Both the position numbers and the translations under genes were made by a program. A stretch of 64,000 nt of DNA from positions 1,566,492 through 1,630,491 of the forward strand of contig SCFE01000060.1 of the NCBI GenBank assembly GCA_004352715.1, read 5' to 3'. The DNA is from Hofstenia miamia (taxonomy: Eukaryota; Xenacoelomorpha; Acoela). Position 1 is the stretch's first letter. Every line of letters starts with the position of its first letter. The notes under the pieces were generated by a model. That model searched no databases. It worked only from the letters and a program-made list of their open reading frames with translations, and was not told the DNA's origin. Positions 22,980-34,945 of this stretch are shown here, piece after piece.

Positions 22980-24120
22980 TTAAGAAAACCTTTTTTCCTT
23001 AAAATGTTTAAGTATTCCAAATTGATGCTGTGTTTACAGCTATTTCTTGTTCATACATATATTGAACTTCATTGATGGCATTATGAGATGTATCTTTTTG
23101 TTTGGAAACATCAAATAAAATTATTCCATATGTCTCCTTGAAATCAGGAAGTTTAATAAATGTACCAGCTGAAAAGTCATTTGCACCATCATTATATCTT
23201 ACAAATTTCATATAAAGTTTTGGAAACTCACCTACTTGTAGGTAATAGCATTTCCTAATTCTAACTGAAATTAATATATTTCAGTAGAATTGAAAGTATC
23301 AAAGTCAAATTCATTCTTAATTTTTTCATTACATTTATCTTCAGTAATAGTATAGATTTATTGAATTACTTATTCTAAATATGCCTGATTGTTGATTTAT
23401 AGGATAAGATTCCTCTAAGGTGTTTCTTAAATGCACCCATTTATTATTTGTAGAGCTATTGAAATACATCTTTCTTCCTCTGGCATTGAATGCTAATTGT
23501 GGGATAAAGAGGTGCAATTGCTTGACAACTAGTTTTCCATTTCCAGCTGGATTAAGTGCTATATTTTCATCTTTTGATAATTCAAGATAAATTTGAACCT
23601 TGCCATGAGGTGAGATACTATGTCTTAGATCTTTAAAAAAAATGCATTAATTTCATTTCCATCTTTTAGAAGTTCTATTTTAACATGATTGTCTTTTTAG
23701 AAAAATTCATTTTGTGCACTGTTCAAATATGACTCTGTATACTAAAGACTGTTGTGCAAGTGTGCAACTTTTAAAAATATGTAAAATTTGTAGTAGAAGT
23801 ATTATTATATTCCACAAATACTCTTCTAAAATGTGAGTAAACATCACCACTAATTGTAACATTATCTGCTGTAGCAAATCCTGTATTATCCAATTTAACC
23901 ACTTTAAATTTCACATTAAACCAATCATTAAGTTTTATATCTGAAGAATTATCAAATGTAAACTTATAGTTATTATATTTTGAATACCACCTGCTTAAGG
24001 AAATATGAGTGGAGTCTGGAGATGAAGTCTAATACATTCATTTCTTTCTAGAATTCAGTAATTTCTGTATAAGAAGGAGTAAGAAGGAGTAAAATTCATG
24101 TCACAACAGAGTTTAGCTTT
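22980..24120 (-). pseudogene. Double-jelly-roll major capsid protein remnant (Polinton/adintovirus-like)
   Basis: Minus-strand fragments in several frames resemble the double-jelly-roll capsid family carried by Polintons and relatives: an N-terminal barrel stretch near 23880-23990 (LNDWFNVKFKVVK), a middle piece near 23460-23540 (KQLHLFIPQLAFNARGRK), NKWVHLRNTLEES near 23420, and a C-terminal strand in the open segment 23008-23211 (YGIILFDVSKQKD). In a live element this protein would build an icosahedral shell. Here stops and frameshifts occur throughout and the pieces are described separately. No polymerase, integrase or packaging ATPase was found alongside. Almost no CpG occurs in the segment. 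Family recognition is from remembered patterns, not a database search. Confidence 0.5.
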
Positions 24121-25033
24121 GTTAAACATGGTTTAGTTTGAAAACCTCTCATGGGACCACTGTAGCATAATCCAAATAAAATAGCAAAAGCAACTAAGAT
24201 CAAAACAAAAAGAAGAAAAAGAATAAAAAGAAAAAATCTGCTTTACTATTTAATAAAACTGATTTAATAAATTGTACAAACAAATATCTGCTGCTAGCTC
24301 TTTTTGACACAAATCAGTGGACAAATCACTCCATATTTATTTTAGTCTTCAGACATAAGACACACAGAACTTCTATGTGTTACAGCAGAAATTGAGCAGC
24401 AACAGTTACTTGTTTTCAATACCAATATGTTTGTAAAAATCTAGTATAAATAGCTACCAAGCAAAATAGTTAGTGATGAAATAAATTTTTTGGAATTACA
24501 TTTATATTTTCACATTTCCAGTTAGATTTATTAATACAATGCAAAGTTAAGCATTTCATGCATATTAATGATCAGGAAACCATGACGAGGACAACTATTT
24601 AGGTCTGAGTCCCCGATTGTGGACTCCATTTATGTTATGGATAAGTGTAGGGTTTTTCTAATTGTGCTTAGCTTGCTATTGTTCAAACTCATTTTACATG
24701 TAGTAACAAATTTGATAAAGGTGAAGTAGCCACTATGATTACTTATATCATATTTTAGATCCAAATTCTATTGACTATGAATTACCAATAAGTGATCTAA
24801 TTTATGGGATGATTAGTTATTGTATTTTATTCTTATATTTAGCTGCTTTCTAATTAATAGTTGTATATAAGTTTTTAATCATGTTTACATGTTTTATAGC
24901 AGCTAGTGTCAATTTGCAGTAGTATTTGTGTGTTTGCAAATGTCATTACACATTGAGAATGTTTAAACTCTATTAATATAAAAGTTTGCTCTTGCTACAT
25001 TTGAGACATTGCTCTAATGCTTAAATCATATTN
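24121..25033. other. Non-coding stretch, CpG-poor at its left side
   Basis: No supported ORF. There is one ambiguous base (N) at 25033. Confidence 0.5.
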
Positions 25034-25130
25034 CTGGTGGTCCACTAGTGCACGGGTGGCCAAAACCCACCTGGTGGGCCACCGTATCTGCCACTGGTGG
25101 ACCACTGGTGGTCCACCAGTATTTGGCTAC
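25034..25130. repeat. GC-rich palindromic repeat built of CTGGTGG/CCACCAG units
   Basis: A block of repeated CTGGTGG, GGTCCAC and CCACCAG words in an AT-rich setting. It contains a near-perfect hairpin at 25093-25120: ACTGGTGGACCA, a 4-base spacer CTGG, then TGGTCCACCAGT. It could be a foldback or MITE fragment. No flanking duplication was seen. Confidence 0.6.
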
Positions 25131-25629
25131 GTGGGTAGTGTCATGTTTATTTATTCACTGATCAGTAGAGTACACATAATACTCTTTCCTCTTTGAGTAT
25201 GAGCTGAGTCATCAGTGTCTGAAACCCTCACAAGGAATGGAATGTCTGTGAATGGATTTGGCGTCGAGCTGATGCCCACTACCAAACTAGAGTTGGTGGG
25301 TACCTTAAAAGTAACTGTTTAGGAATCAATGGAAATTAATATTAGTTATTTCTAAAGTTATTCTAAAGACTACGCAGTTTGGGAGATAGACATTGCCCTG
25401 CAATAGGAATCTGTAACACAAATCAGTAAATTTCCATTGTTAGTGCACATCCTGGCCTGGGTGATCATTCTACATGGCGACCGTGACGGGACGCAGAATC
25501 CTAATTGCATCATGGAAATTGCGGTTAAGATGGATTTTTTCCACACAGTTATCAATGTAACTGACAATGCCTTCACTGGGCAGATACTAAATGCTCAAAG
25601 CTCAAAAGAAAATGTCGTCACCTGACTAC
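25131..25629. other. Unassigned stretch with short open frames on both strands
   Basis: Overlapping ORFs at 25370-25576 (minus) and 25437-25625 (plus) lie in slightly GC-richer DNA. Neither shows a motif I know, and which strand, if any, was coding is unclear. It may be an old exon or a repeat. Confidence 0.3.
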
Positions 25630-26735
25630 TCAAAAAACGAATTTTAAGAAACTGCTACTTGATGCACTGGAAAAAAATTTTGGATCAAAAAAGAACTTAA
25701 ATGCTTTCGCAATTAGAAACCCTACCAAAAAGTCAACTTGCTGGAAGTAATTGATTGTTACAGCAAAATCGCGAGAAATGACAAACAGGAGAAATCGTAA
25801 AACTTTTTTGTTTGCTGATGACGCAAAAATGTTTTCAAACTTCATAGAACACATTTCCCAAGATTGTCAAAGAGTTATTGATTGGGGTGTTTAGAATTTT
25901 ATGGTTTTCAATTCTGACAAAACTGTGCTATTTTCAAATAGGGAAACTGCTTTTGTTGATTTTCAAGGAGAACAAGTTAATACAAATCATAAAGTAAAGG
26001 ACCTGGGAGTTATTATTACTTCTAATCTTACCTGGAAGTCTCATATTCAGTCCAAAGTTCATGCTGCAAATTACATCCTTTTGAGGTTGAAACGCTGTAC
26101 TCCTTATTCTACGCCTATTACTACAAAAGTTAACCTTTACAGATCATATATTTTATCAACTCTGATTTATTGTTCTTCTGTTTGGCATGCCAATGTCAGC
26201 AACTTATTATGTTTGGAGAAATTACAATCCAGGGCTTCAAAGTGGATTATTGGATTCTCAATGGACTACCGCGACCGTTTGTTAAAATTGAATCTTTTAC
26301 CAATATCCCTTTTATTGCAATTTAATGATATCATTTTATACAATAAACTAGTAACTGGTATGTATAATGTTGACATTTGGAAATATGTCAGCATTGCAAA
26401 AAATTCACGACCTGGTTTACGTAGTAGTAATAGACTCAAATTTACTATACAAAAAACTCATTTGAAAGGAACAGAAAAGTCTTTTTTCACAAGAACTGCT
26501 TATTACGTGAACTGTCTTCAAGCCAAGTATAATTTGTCAATTTATAAAAGACCTAGATTTTATAAAGAAACATTAAAGGTGATTTTTTTTCAATTTTTTA
26601 CGAGATTATTATTCTCGGGAAGGTTGCAGCCGTTTTATATTTTGTTCTTGTATTGATTGTAAATGCAAACTTTTATAGATATTTTGTAGTCTGTAACATG
26701 ACTAAATAAAGTCTTTTAGTAGTAGTAGTAGTAAA
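25630..26735 (+). mobile_element. 5'-truncated non-LTR retrotransposon (LINE), 3' part
   Basis: Contains the end of a reverse transcriptase and a 3' tail. The 3' end has AATAAA followed by a TAG trinucleotide run (26717-26732), as in LINEs of the CR1/jockey-like groups that end in short simple repeats. There is no 5' region, endonuclease or N-terminal RT, consistent with typical 5' truncation during insertion. Confidence 0.75.
25805..26656 (+). pseudogene. LINE reverse transcriptase C-terminal part
   Basis: The catalytic box appears as FADDAKMF near 25808-25830 (the usual form is (F/Y)xDD), then a stop near 25894. The open segment from 25901 (251 residues) carries the thumb region HKVKDLGVIITSNLTWKSHI, then LYRSYILSTLIYCSSVW, and a C-terminal KSFFTRTAYYVNCLQ typical of jockey/CR1-type ORF2 ends. 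When intact the enzyme copies element RNA at a nicked target. Truncation and stops make it inactive. Confidence 0.75.
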
Positions 26736-26739
26736 AAGC

Positions 26740-27190
26740 CACAGACAGCCCAGTCAACCCAAAGAGCCACAGGCAGAGGCTTATCAAAAGAGAGCCATAC
26801 CCCCTACTACTAACATTGAAATGCAAACAATTCAAATGTCGCCAGAGCCAATATCAGAACAACTTTTCTAAATATTGAAGCAAAACCATGAGATGGAAAC
26901 CATGCTAAAAAATGAAATAAAACAATTAACAGAGAACTAAAAACGAGAGAAAAATCACAATACAGTAATTAAAATTTGACATGAGTGAAAGATTAGATGA
27001 ACAAAGAAATCTATTTCAAATTCAAGTAAACAGGCTAACACAGAAATTATCCGACGCAAATCAATGCATCATAGAACAAAACGAAAAATGGGAAATGATG
27101 TACAAAGATTTGGCAACGGAAACAACCAGTTACAGGAAGACAACCAATCACAACTATGCAAATAGAAAACTTGAAAGACAAAAATGGACA
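26740..27190 (+). pseudogene. Gag N-terminal coiled-coil fragment related to the Gypsy element at 49 kb
   Basis: The broken plus-strand translation matches the minus-strand gag at 48767-49200 piece by piece: ETMLKNEIKQLTEN versus EALLRNEIKQLTDK; FQIQVNRLTQKLSDAN versus FQNEIKTLTQQLSESN; IIEQNEKW versus FLEQNQQW; MSPEPISEQ versus a SPPETSPQE stretch upstream. The best open part is 26981-27190. It is a truncated, diverged relative of that element's gag. No LTR is seen beside it. Confidence 0.65.
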
Positions 27191-27892
27191 TTTGCTGAAA
27201 TATATGCTGCTCCTAACTTTGCAAAATTTTTTTCAAAATTTTTTATTAGAAGAAAAATACTGGTTATTAGAATACTCTAGTTGAATCATTACTGCTTTGT
27301 GAACTTTATTGATTCTTGAAGCAGTAATCTCGCGTCTAAGATAATCATCTTTTATTCTTTTCTTTCATTTGATTTTTACAGATTCTTCTAATACTCTATT
27401 AGCACTAGTAACTTCTATCAGCTCGGAGTCTTGATTAACAAATTTGTTCAATGTTTCTTCAATCCTTCATGCAAATACCTCAGCTTGATGATTTTTAGGT
27501 TTTTAAAAATTTGTCCTTTCAGTAACGTGTATTTTCAGTGGGAATGTATTTTATCGTCCATTGATGAAGATGTGGAGGCCTCTAATGAAAACAAAATATC
27601 ATCCACTATAATTTGTTTGGTTTACCATTAGAGTATTGCAAAGTCTTGAGAAATGTAGATCTCCCTCAGTCCTATGCCGCTACTAATTATACAACATTGA
27701 CTGCGCTCAATATTGAATGTTGAAGAAAAAAATATCTAAAGGTATTTGAGCTGAGCAGCTAAAAAAATTTCAAAAAATTTTGGTAAAAAAAATTCAAATA
27801 TGCATATATCTTAGCAATTTCGTTTCATCAGCAGTTGTTACATGTTAATGTGGGATATTGAAAAAAATAGTCGTAGTATTGGGTTAATTTCA
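27191..27892. other. Non-coding stretch
   Basis: Nothing recognised. Short ORFs only. Confidence 0.5.
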
Positions 27893-27896
27893 TTAA

Positions 27897-28778
27897 GGTA
27901 GAATTAGTGGCAGGATAGTGGTGAAAATTGACAAACTATACCATATCTCAAAATTTGCATGAGACAACTAATGAGCATTCCTCTAAACAATTCTGCTAAA
28001 ATTGGATGCAGAAAAGGTATTATTTACTGGTAATAAAGCATTTTTCACAACCCCCCTACTTGAAAAATGCTTAGCAACCAATATGTTTTTGCTTGGTTAC
28101 GTGCCTATATTTTCATTATAAAATAATAATTTGACCATAGAAAGCGAATGAACTCATTCAGTAAGCATTACAGAAAGGAAGTTACAAAGGGATTATTTGG
28201 GATAGCAGCTGACATTTCAACCAGACGATGTAAGAATTTTTCAGTTTTTGGCCGTTTTCTCAAAACTAATTTTTTCCACTAACCCATGTTTTTTGGTGCA
28301 TGATTACTAAAAAACTAATACAGATATCATGTTGAAATTTGGTGTATGCATTAAGCATGTATTTGTGCAGGTCCTGTACCAAAATAGAGTGGTTTCACTG
28401 AATACTTAAAGTTTTATGAAGTTCATGCATACATAATGAGGTTGTAATTTTGAATTCGATCTGACTTCAAAAGTCAAAATTTTATAAAAAATACAATTAT
28501 CATAGCAGACCACTGATTTTGGTACATGCCCTAGAGCAGCTCATAAGCTATCAGCATGCAAAATTTCATTACAATTGCTTAATATTTGTGGGTACAAGCT
28601 TGTACCAAAGTTATGTACCATTTCGGGAACCGTTCGGCCATCTTTGATGACCTAATTTGCATAATTTATGCAAAAAAAATTGCAAAAATTTTTTTAGTCT
28701 ATCAGGATGCTATATGCCAAGTTACAATAGAATTGGTTGAAAAATAATGATTTTAGCCCCTTTACCACTAATTCTACC
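27897..28778. mobile_element. 882-bp TTAA-flanked non-autonomous transposon
   Basis: TTAA at 27893-27896 and 28779-28782 brackets inverted ends: left GGTAGAATTAGTGGCAGG, right end reverse-complemented GGTAGAATTAGTGGTAAAGG. No ORF beyond 60 codons lies inside. The TTAA duplication suggests mobilisation by a piggyBac-type transposase, although the termini do not begin with the common CCC. Confidence 0.75.
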
Positions 28779-28782
28779 TTAA

Positions 28783-29831
28783 GATTTTCTAAGCCATTAG
28801 CCAACTTCAAAGGCTTAGCCATAGCCATAGCTGCTTGTCTCAGGAGCCTTAAAATATTAAATTGTAGAGCCCACAAAAGGCCAATACGAAGTTTCTATAC
28901 ATGAAGAAATGCAAAATATTTTATCATGTGGATTTTCATATTTCAGTGTAGGTATTTCCTGTATTAATGTAACTTGCCTAATCTATATTAAGAAGGAAAA
29001 TATATCTGCAATTTTGTAAATTATGACACAAATTGCAATAAACTGTAAGAAAAAATAGCACCGTGCATAAGCTATTTTGACTAGTTTTTTTAAATTTTTA
29101 AGCCTAAAACGATTCTGCCTTTTGCTAGATCAGAGACCAGATACTGACAACAGGCGCTTCGTGTATTTTACAACTTCGAGTAAGAAGGTGGTATTTTTGC
29201 CAAATACTCGTGTATTTTGTAGCATTGCGTGTATCGCGGGCAACACTTGCTGCTTGTACACATAAAAGCCTATAAACTCATGTACAAAAGTGGCAACATT
29301 TAAGAGAAAATTTAACTGATTATTTCTATTAAGAAGAGCTCTATAGTTGTATATCAATAGGTCGACCAATTTTCTGCGAATACTCTAAATATTGAAGTAC
29401 TTAAAAATGAGAATTTTCTGCATTGAGTGAAATTCAGTTTTTTTCAGAGGATGTATTTATTGTATCATTCTGTTACCTTACAAATTAGTTCTATTAAGTT
29501 TAAAAAAATAGTTTTTCTGATATATTTAACTCGTATTATGCATTTTTGGCACATTTATATATCTAGCTGCTTTGGTATATGAAAATCCGAGACCTGAGGA
29601 CTTCTTTTTGTGTATTCAAGAGACGTACCTCAAAATGTTCAGGTGATCTTTGAATATAAAAATTTGACTAACTTTCATGTAATTCAGTCTTTGACTCAGG
29701 GGAAGCAATGATCTTTAGTACAAAATTCTATTTAAAAAAATTGATAGAAAGATTTACAATTTTTTACCCAAGTTATTTTCTATTTCACTTAATTGACCCA
29801 ATCTGGGTATAATGTTGTCCAACATATATAT
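28783..29831. other. Non-coding stretch
   Basis: Overlapping short ORFs near 29077-29369 in both directions, no recognisable domain. Ends in a TA run at the gap. Confidence 0.45.
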
Positions 29832-30831
29832 NNNNNNNNNNNNNNNNNNNNNNNNNNNNNNNNNNNNNNNNNNNNNNNNNNNNNNNNNNNNNNNNNNNNN
29901 NNNNNNNNNNNNNNNNNNNNNNNNNNNNNNNNNNNNNNNNNNNNNNNNNNNNNNNNNNNNNNNNNNNNNNNNNNNNNNNNNNNNNNNNNNNNNNNNNNNN
30001 NNNNNNNNNNNNNNNNNNNNNNNNNNNNNNNNNNNNNNNNNNNNNNNNNNNNNNNNNNNNNNNNNNNNNNNNNNNNNNNNNNNNNNNNNNNNNNNNNNNN
30101 NNNNNNNNNNNNNNNNNNNNNNNNNNNNNNNNNNNNNNNNNNNNNNNNNNNNNNNNNNNNNNNNNNNNNNNNNNNNNNNNNNNNNNNNNNNNNNNNNNNN
30201 NNNNNNNNNNNNNNNNNNNNNNNNNNNNNNNNNNNNNNNNNNNNNNNNNNNNNNNNNNNNNNNNNNNNNNNNNNNNNNNNNNNNNNNNNNNNNNNNNNNN
30301 NNNNNNNNNNNNNNNNNNNNNNNNNNNNNNNNNNNNNNNNNNNNNNNNNNNNNNNNNNNNNNNNNNNNNNNNNNNNNNNNNNNNNNNNNNNNNNNNNNNN
30401 NNNNNNNNNNNNNNNNNNNNNNNNNNNNNNNNNNNNNNNNNNNNNNNNNNNNNNNNNNNNNNNNNNNNNNNNNNNNNNNNNNNNNNNNNNNNNNNNNNNN
30501 NNNNNNNNNNNNNNNNNNNNNNNNNNNNNNNNNNNNNNNNNNNNNNNNNNNNNNNNNNNNNNNNNNNNNNNNNNNNNNNNNNNNNNNNNNNNNNNNNNNN
30601 NNNNNNNNNNNNNNNNNNNNNNNNNNNNNNNNNNNNNNNNNNNNNNNNNNNNNNNNNNNNNNNNNNNNNNNNNNNNNNNNNNNNNNNNNNNNNNNNNNNN
30701 NNNNNNNNNNNNNNNNNNNNNNNNNNNNNNNNNNNNNNNNNNNNNNNNNNNNNNNNNNNNNNNNNNNNNNNNNNNNNNNNNNNNNNNNNNNNNNNNNNNN
30801 NNNNNNNNNNNNNNNNNNNNNNNNNNNNNNN
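29832..30831. other. Assembly gap of exactly 1,000 N
   Basis: Bounded by TA repeats on both sides (to 29831, from 30832). Unlike the gap at 13854, the flanks are not mirror images. Confidence 0.95.
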
Positions 30832-30855
30832 TATATATATATATATATATATACT

Positions 30856-31500
30856 TTCATTATGACAGTTCAATGTTTACTGGGTAGTCAACACTGTGTA
30901 GGGTTGAAAACGTACACAGAGGTTGAAATAAAAATTTCGTCGACCACTCTGTACTTTTCCTAAAGTACGAAGCGGTTTTTCCATTCAGAAATCCTTAATT
31001 TTTGAGTTATGTGGATTTTGACAGTGATAAATGTATCCATGTTGAGTATATCTATGCGAAGTTTGAGGCTTTTAGCCCCAACAGCCGATTTTCTGTGGGA
31101 AACTTTAGGAATTTCCACTGTGAAGTGCTACATGACCAGCTATTCCCATGGGATTTACTTGTTTCAATGCACAGGAAACTAAATTTTCAACGCCCTTTGT
31201 ACCAAAATGGGACTGGGACCCTAAAAGAAGAAAGTGGGACCTCGGATTCCAAAAATTCTTCATAATTTTTTAAAATTCTGTTTTCAAATGAAAGGAATCC
31301 CATGGGATCACAGGTAACATGGGATAAGAACATTTACTGGGATATGTCTTTTTATGGATGTCGGACCAATAATTTACATGAAATTTGGCCTTGGACCAAT
31401 AATTTAGGGTCCATTCCGACCCTTTGTGCAGAGCAGTCATTTTCAAAATTTGGCTGTACACTTCAAAAACACATTCAACTGCAATGTATTTACAATAAAG
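30856..31500. other. Non-coding stretch with ordinary CpG content
   Basis: A 14-bp direct repeat GGACCAATAATTTA occurs at 31363-31376 and 31393-31406. Short ORFs on both strands have no recognisable domain. CpG is frequent here and disappears just to the right. Confidence 0.4.
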
Positions 31501-34500
31501 AAAAAATATTGTAATTATAACCAACAAAATATCACTTGAATATTAAAATGTTAACAAAATATAACAAAGTAAAAAGTTGTTAATCATAGAATGTATTCCT
31601 TACTAGAGAACTTCTATTCTACTATATAATCCTATTCCTGAAAAAATTGTTACTGAAATTACACACTGACAATACTGTAACAGAATGCATTCTTGTTAGC
31701 CTCACTTAGGTAGAAGAGTGCAAATGTAAAGGCACTGTATCTGACCATAAAAATTAGCAATGTCAATTTAGATATTAGAAATTTTATTTAGTGAGTTTAT
31801 TTGTACAATATTTATTATTAATCAAGTTTTATAAATACAGGTCCAAAAAAATGTTTTGCAAGAAATAAGTTTGTCGAAAGGTCAATTGCTTGGCTTTTGA
31901 CTGGTATGAGTCAAAACAGAAATCAGAAAATTAAATTAATATCAATTATCTGATTAGAGCAAATTTTGAATAAAAAGACTTGTAAGTAATTTTAGTTTTG
32001 TATGGTATACCAGCTATTGTTATAATGAATTACTAAATTGTAACAAAGGTCATTATCAATAAACTTTTACTGAAGCCTAGTGATTCTTTAACTATACTCT
32101 AATTAATTGGATTTGTGTATAATGCAACTTAGCTAAATTTTTACATGGCATTGGTGGTGGTGAAGTTGCTGATAGAAATTGATGGTGCCTAACAAGATTA
32201 ATTGATATATTTATTAAGTCATCTAATTGAAATGTTAATACTTTTCAGCATATTTAATTGAAGTTGCAAAGAGATGTTTTACATCAAGGTAGTTTTGTGA
32301 TTATCTAAGCCTTGTCTGAAATCAGAATTAATTGTTAATTACTAAATGATTAATAATTCAATTGATTATATCTCTGATGCCCAATCTGTTCAAAGGAAAA
32401 ATTTATCAGTGCTAATTATCAAAGGAGAAAGTTGCAGTTATAAGTTAATTAAATATTGCATTATTAATAACTAATTGATAGACTAAAGTTAATGGTTAAA
32501 TGATTCTCTCTTCATTTACACTGGAATTGTTATTTCAAATATATTAGCTTGATGTGCAATGAGAATAAATTCCTTGTGGCTAATTCCACAAGATAACTGC
32601 TTATTACATGGAAAGTGCATGAAAGTGATTCATCTGCTAATAAGACATCAGATCAGCATAAGCTGTCAAATTAGCAGTGTGTGATGGACCTAAGCACATG
32701 ATTGTTAATTGCTATTAATAACTATGGATACATTACAGATTTATTCAGTATTACATGTAGAGACTAACAGTTTAAGTCAATGATACTGGATTATAATGGA
32801 AATAACAATATCTATTATTAAAAGTACAGGATTTCACAATACACACCAATGCATCATTTTGTGATAAAGACAGCACAATTCATAATACACAAGCTCAGTT
32901 GATCACATATTTGTCTGGACATTTTCATAATACAAAGCATATTCAATTTTTTTTAAATATTTATACTCAAAGTATAATTAAATAAAGCAAGAATAAGAAT
33001 CAAATGACTTAAACAAAGTAATTGACATGATTTAATACTATTAAGCTATGCAGACCCATTCTTACATTTTATATGTTAAGCAATGTCTTAGATGCCAATG
33101 CATAAAACAAACTAATATCATTCCTTTTGAAAGCTGTTTTGACACCAGATGAAATGATGAACACTTGCAAAAAATCACACTTGCACATTTATACTAGAAT
33201 ACCATTATACATGGATATTGAATTAAGCAAAGCTTACCAAATAATATTTATTCAACAATGATCCCATGCCATTTAGAGCATTCCCTCATAAGGATATTTG
33301 CAATCTTTTCATCTGAATTTAAACTAAATTTGATTAAATCACACAAAACCTTAATATTGCACTTACACTATCTTTTGCAAAATCCTAGTCTTCTATACAT
33401 TCTATGAAAATATATCTATATTAATACGTTAAAAATAACATGCTAAAATTAATATTAAGCTAATCATCAACTTAATATTTAATGAGAAAAAAATTATGTC
33501 ACCACTACTTATATCTTAAACTTATGCTACTTTTTGCAAATATGTTTATAACAAGATTATGACACTACATATTGTAAGTTCTGCTGTGAGCAGATGCAAT
33601 TGTAATGAATATGTTAAGTGTGAAAGTTATTAGTAATTAATCACTTAGATTACCTGTAATTGCTCTACACTGATTGCAAAAATACATAATTGAATAAAAT
33701 ATAGGGCTATTTAATTTTAGTGTAGAATCCCAAAAGTTGAGATCAACCATAATTAGCTCTTTCTATTACTTTTCTCAGACACAATATAACTTTCCCTGCT
33801 TTGTGAGATTCCAACTGACAGTTCTGACTTCTGTTATATTAGATTCACTTATGTAATGCAGACAAATATTGTAGAATCACAGGGGCATTCAGACTACTCG
33901 AGCAGTACTGAGAAACTCAATTAACAGGTAGAAGGTTGCAAAGGCTACCATTGTAGAGAGCAACCCACATTCCAACAGAAAAGAGAACATTGGTAGTTTG
34001 CCAGTTCAATAATGAAAACAGAAAAATAGTTCACTGAGAATTATCCTCCAATAGTGACCAATTCACATGGCATCATGCTGAAGTGGTATCCATGAAGAGA
34101 TCTAAGCCACCAAGGTGCTAATTGTGTGTCTCTAGTTGTTAATTTCTAGCTCAATTAAAACAGAGCTCAATTGTTCTTATTTCCCCAGCCAATGTAAATA
34201 CATAATAAATATCACATGTAATTACCATGCATTCACATTCACCAGTGGCATATTACCATCACAGTGTAAATTATTAAGTGCAATGTATGAATAGAGATGA
34301 TAGAATAAAAGTTGTTAACTCCCTGTGCTTAATCATAGCCATAGCATAATGTGGCACCACAATTTGGGCTGCCAACTGTTAGAGAGTGTGTTGTTGCCCT
34401 AGACACAGTGGAGAAACTCAAAATTGTTTCTGAAACTTAAGCAATAATTATTTCACAACAATCCATTGCAGAATCTAAAAGGGTTAGCTTAATAAATAAA

Positions 34501-34900
34501 TCAAAAAAAGATCAAACACAATTGAAGTGAGACAAATTTTATTGGGTCTCTTAAGTATTTATACAAAGTTGAGAATTATTACCTGTTTGGGATTTACAAA
34601 TTTCACATTCAAGTTCCCTTGCAAAATTAAAAAGCAATAACATGTTTAGCTAATGGGGGGACAGCTAATTATAATTTCGTAATACTACACTAGAAAACTT
34701 GATAGTGAAAATCACAACATCATAGTGATGTAACAAACTAATCTAACTAATTTTAAGGCAGTGTTTAGCACTAATACAAATGACAAATGATAAAAATCAA
34801 AAAGGGGCCCCAAGTGAGTCTACACGCCCCCTTTGCTTGAATATGTTTGTGGCAGTAACTTGACTGTTGGACCTGAGAGTAGCTTCTGGCATCTTCTACC
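31501..34900. other. Non-coding left part of the CpG-poor island
   Basis: No ORF of note over more than 3 kb. Rich in TTAAT/ATTAAT words. No repeat boundary recognised. Confidence 0.5.
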
Positions 34901-34945
34901 ATTTCAGCAGCTTAAAACGTCATCCCAACTAGTGATGTCAGTGTA

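Noticed and set aside
25370-25625. Two overlapping ORFs on opposite strands suggesting an exon
   Set aside because: Neither shows a recognisable motif or clear splice sites; listed only as unassigned.
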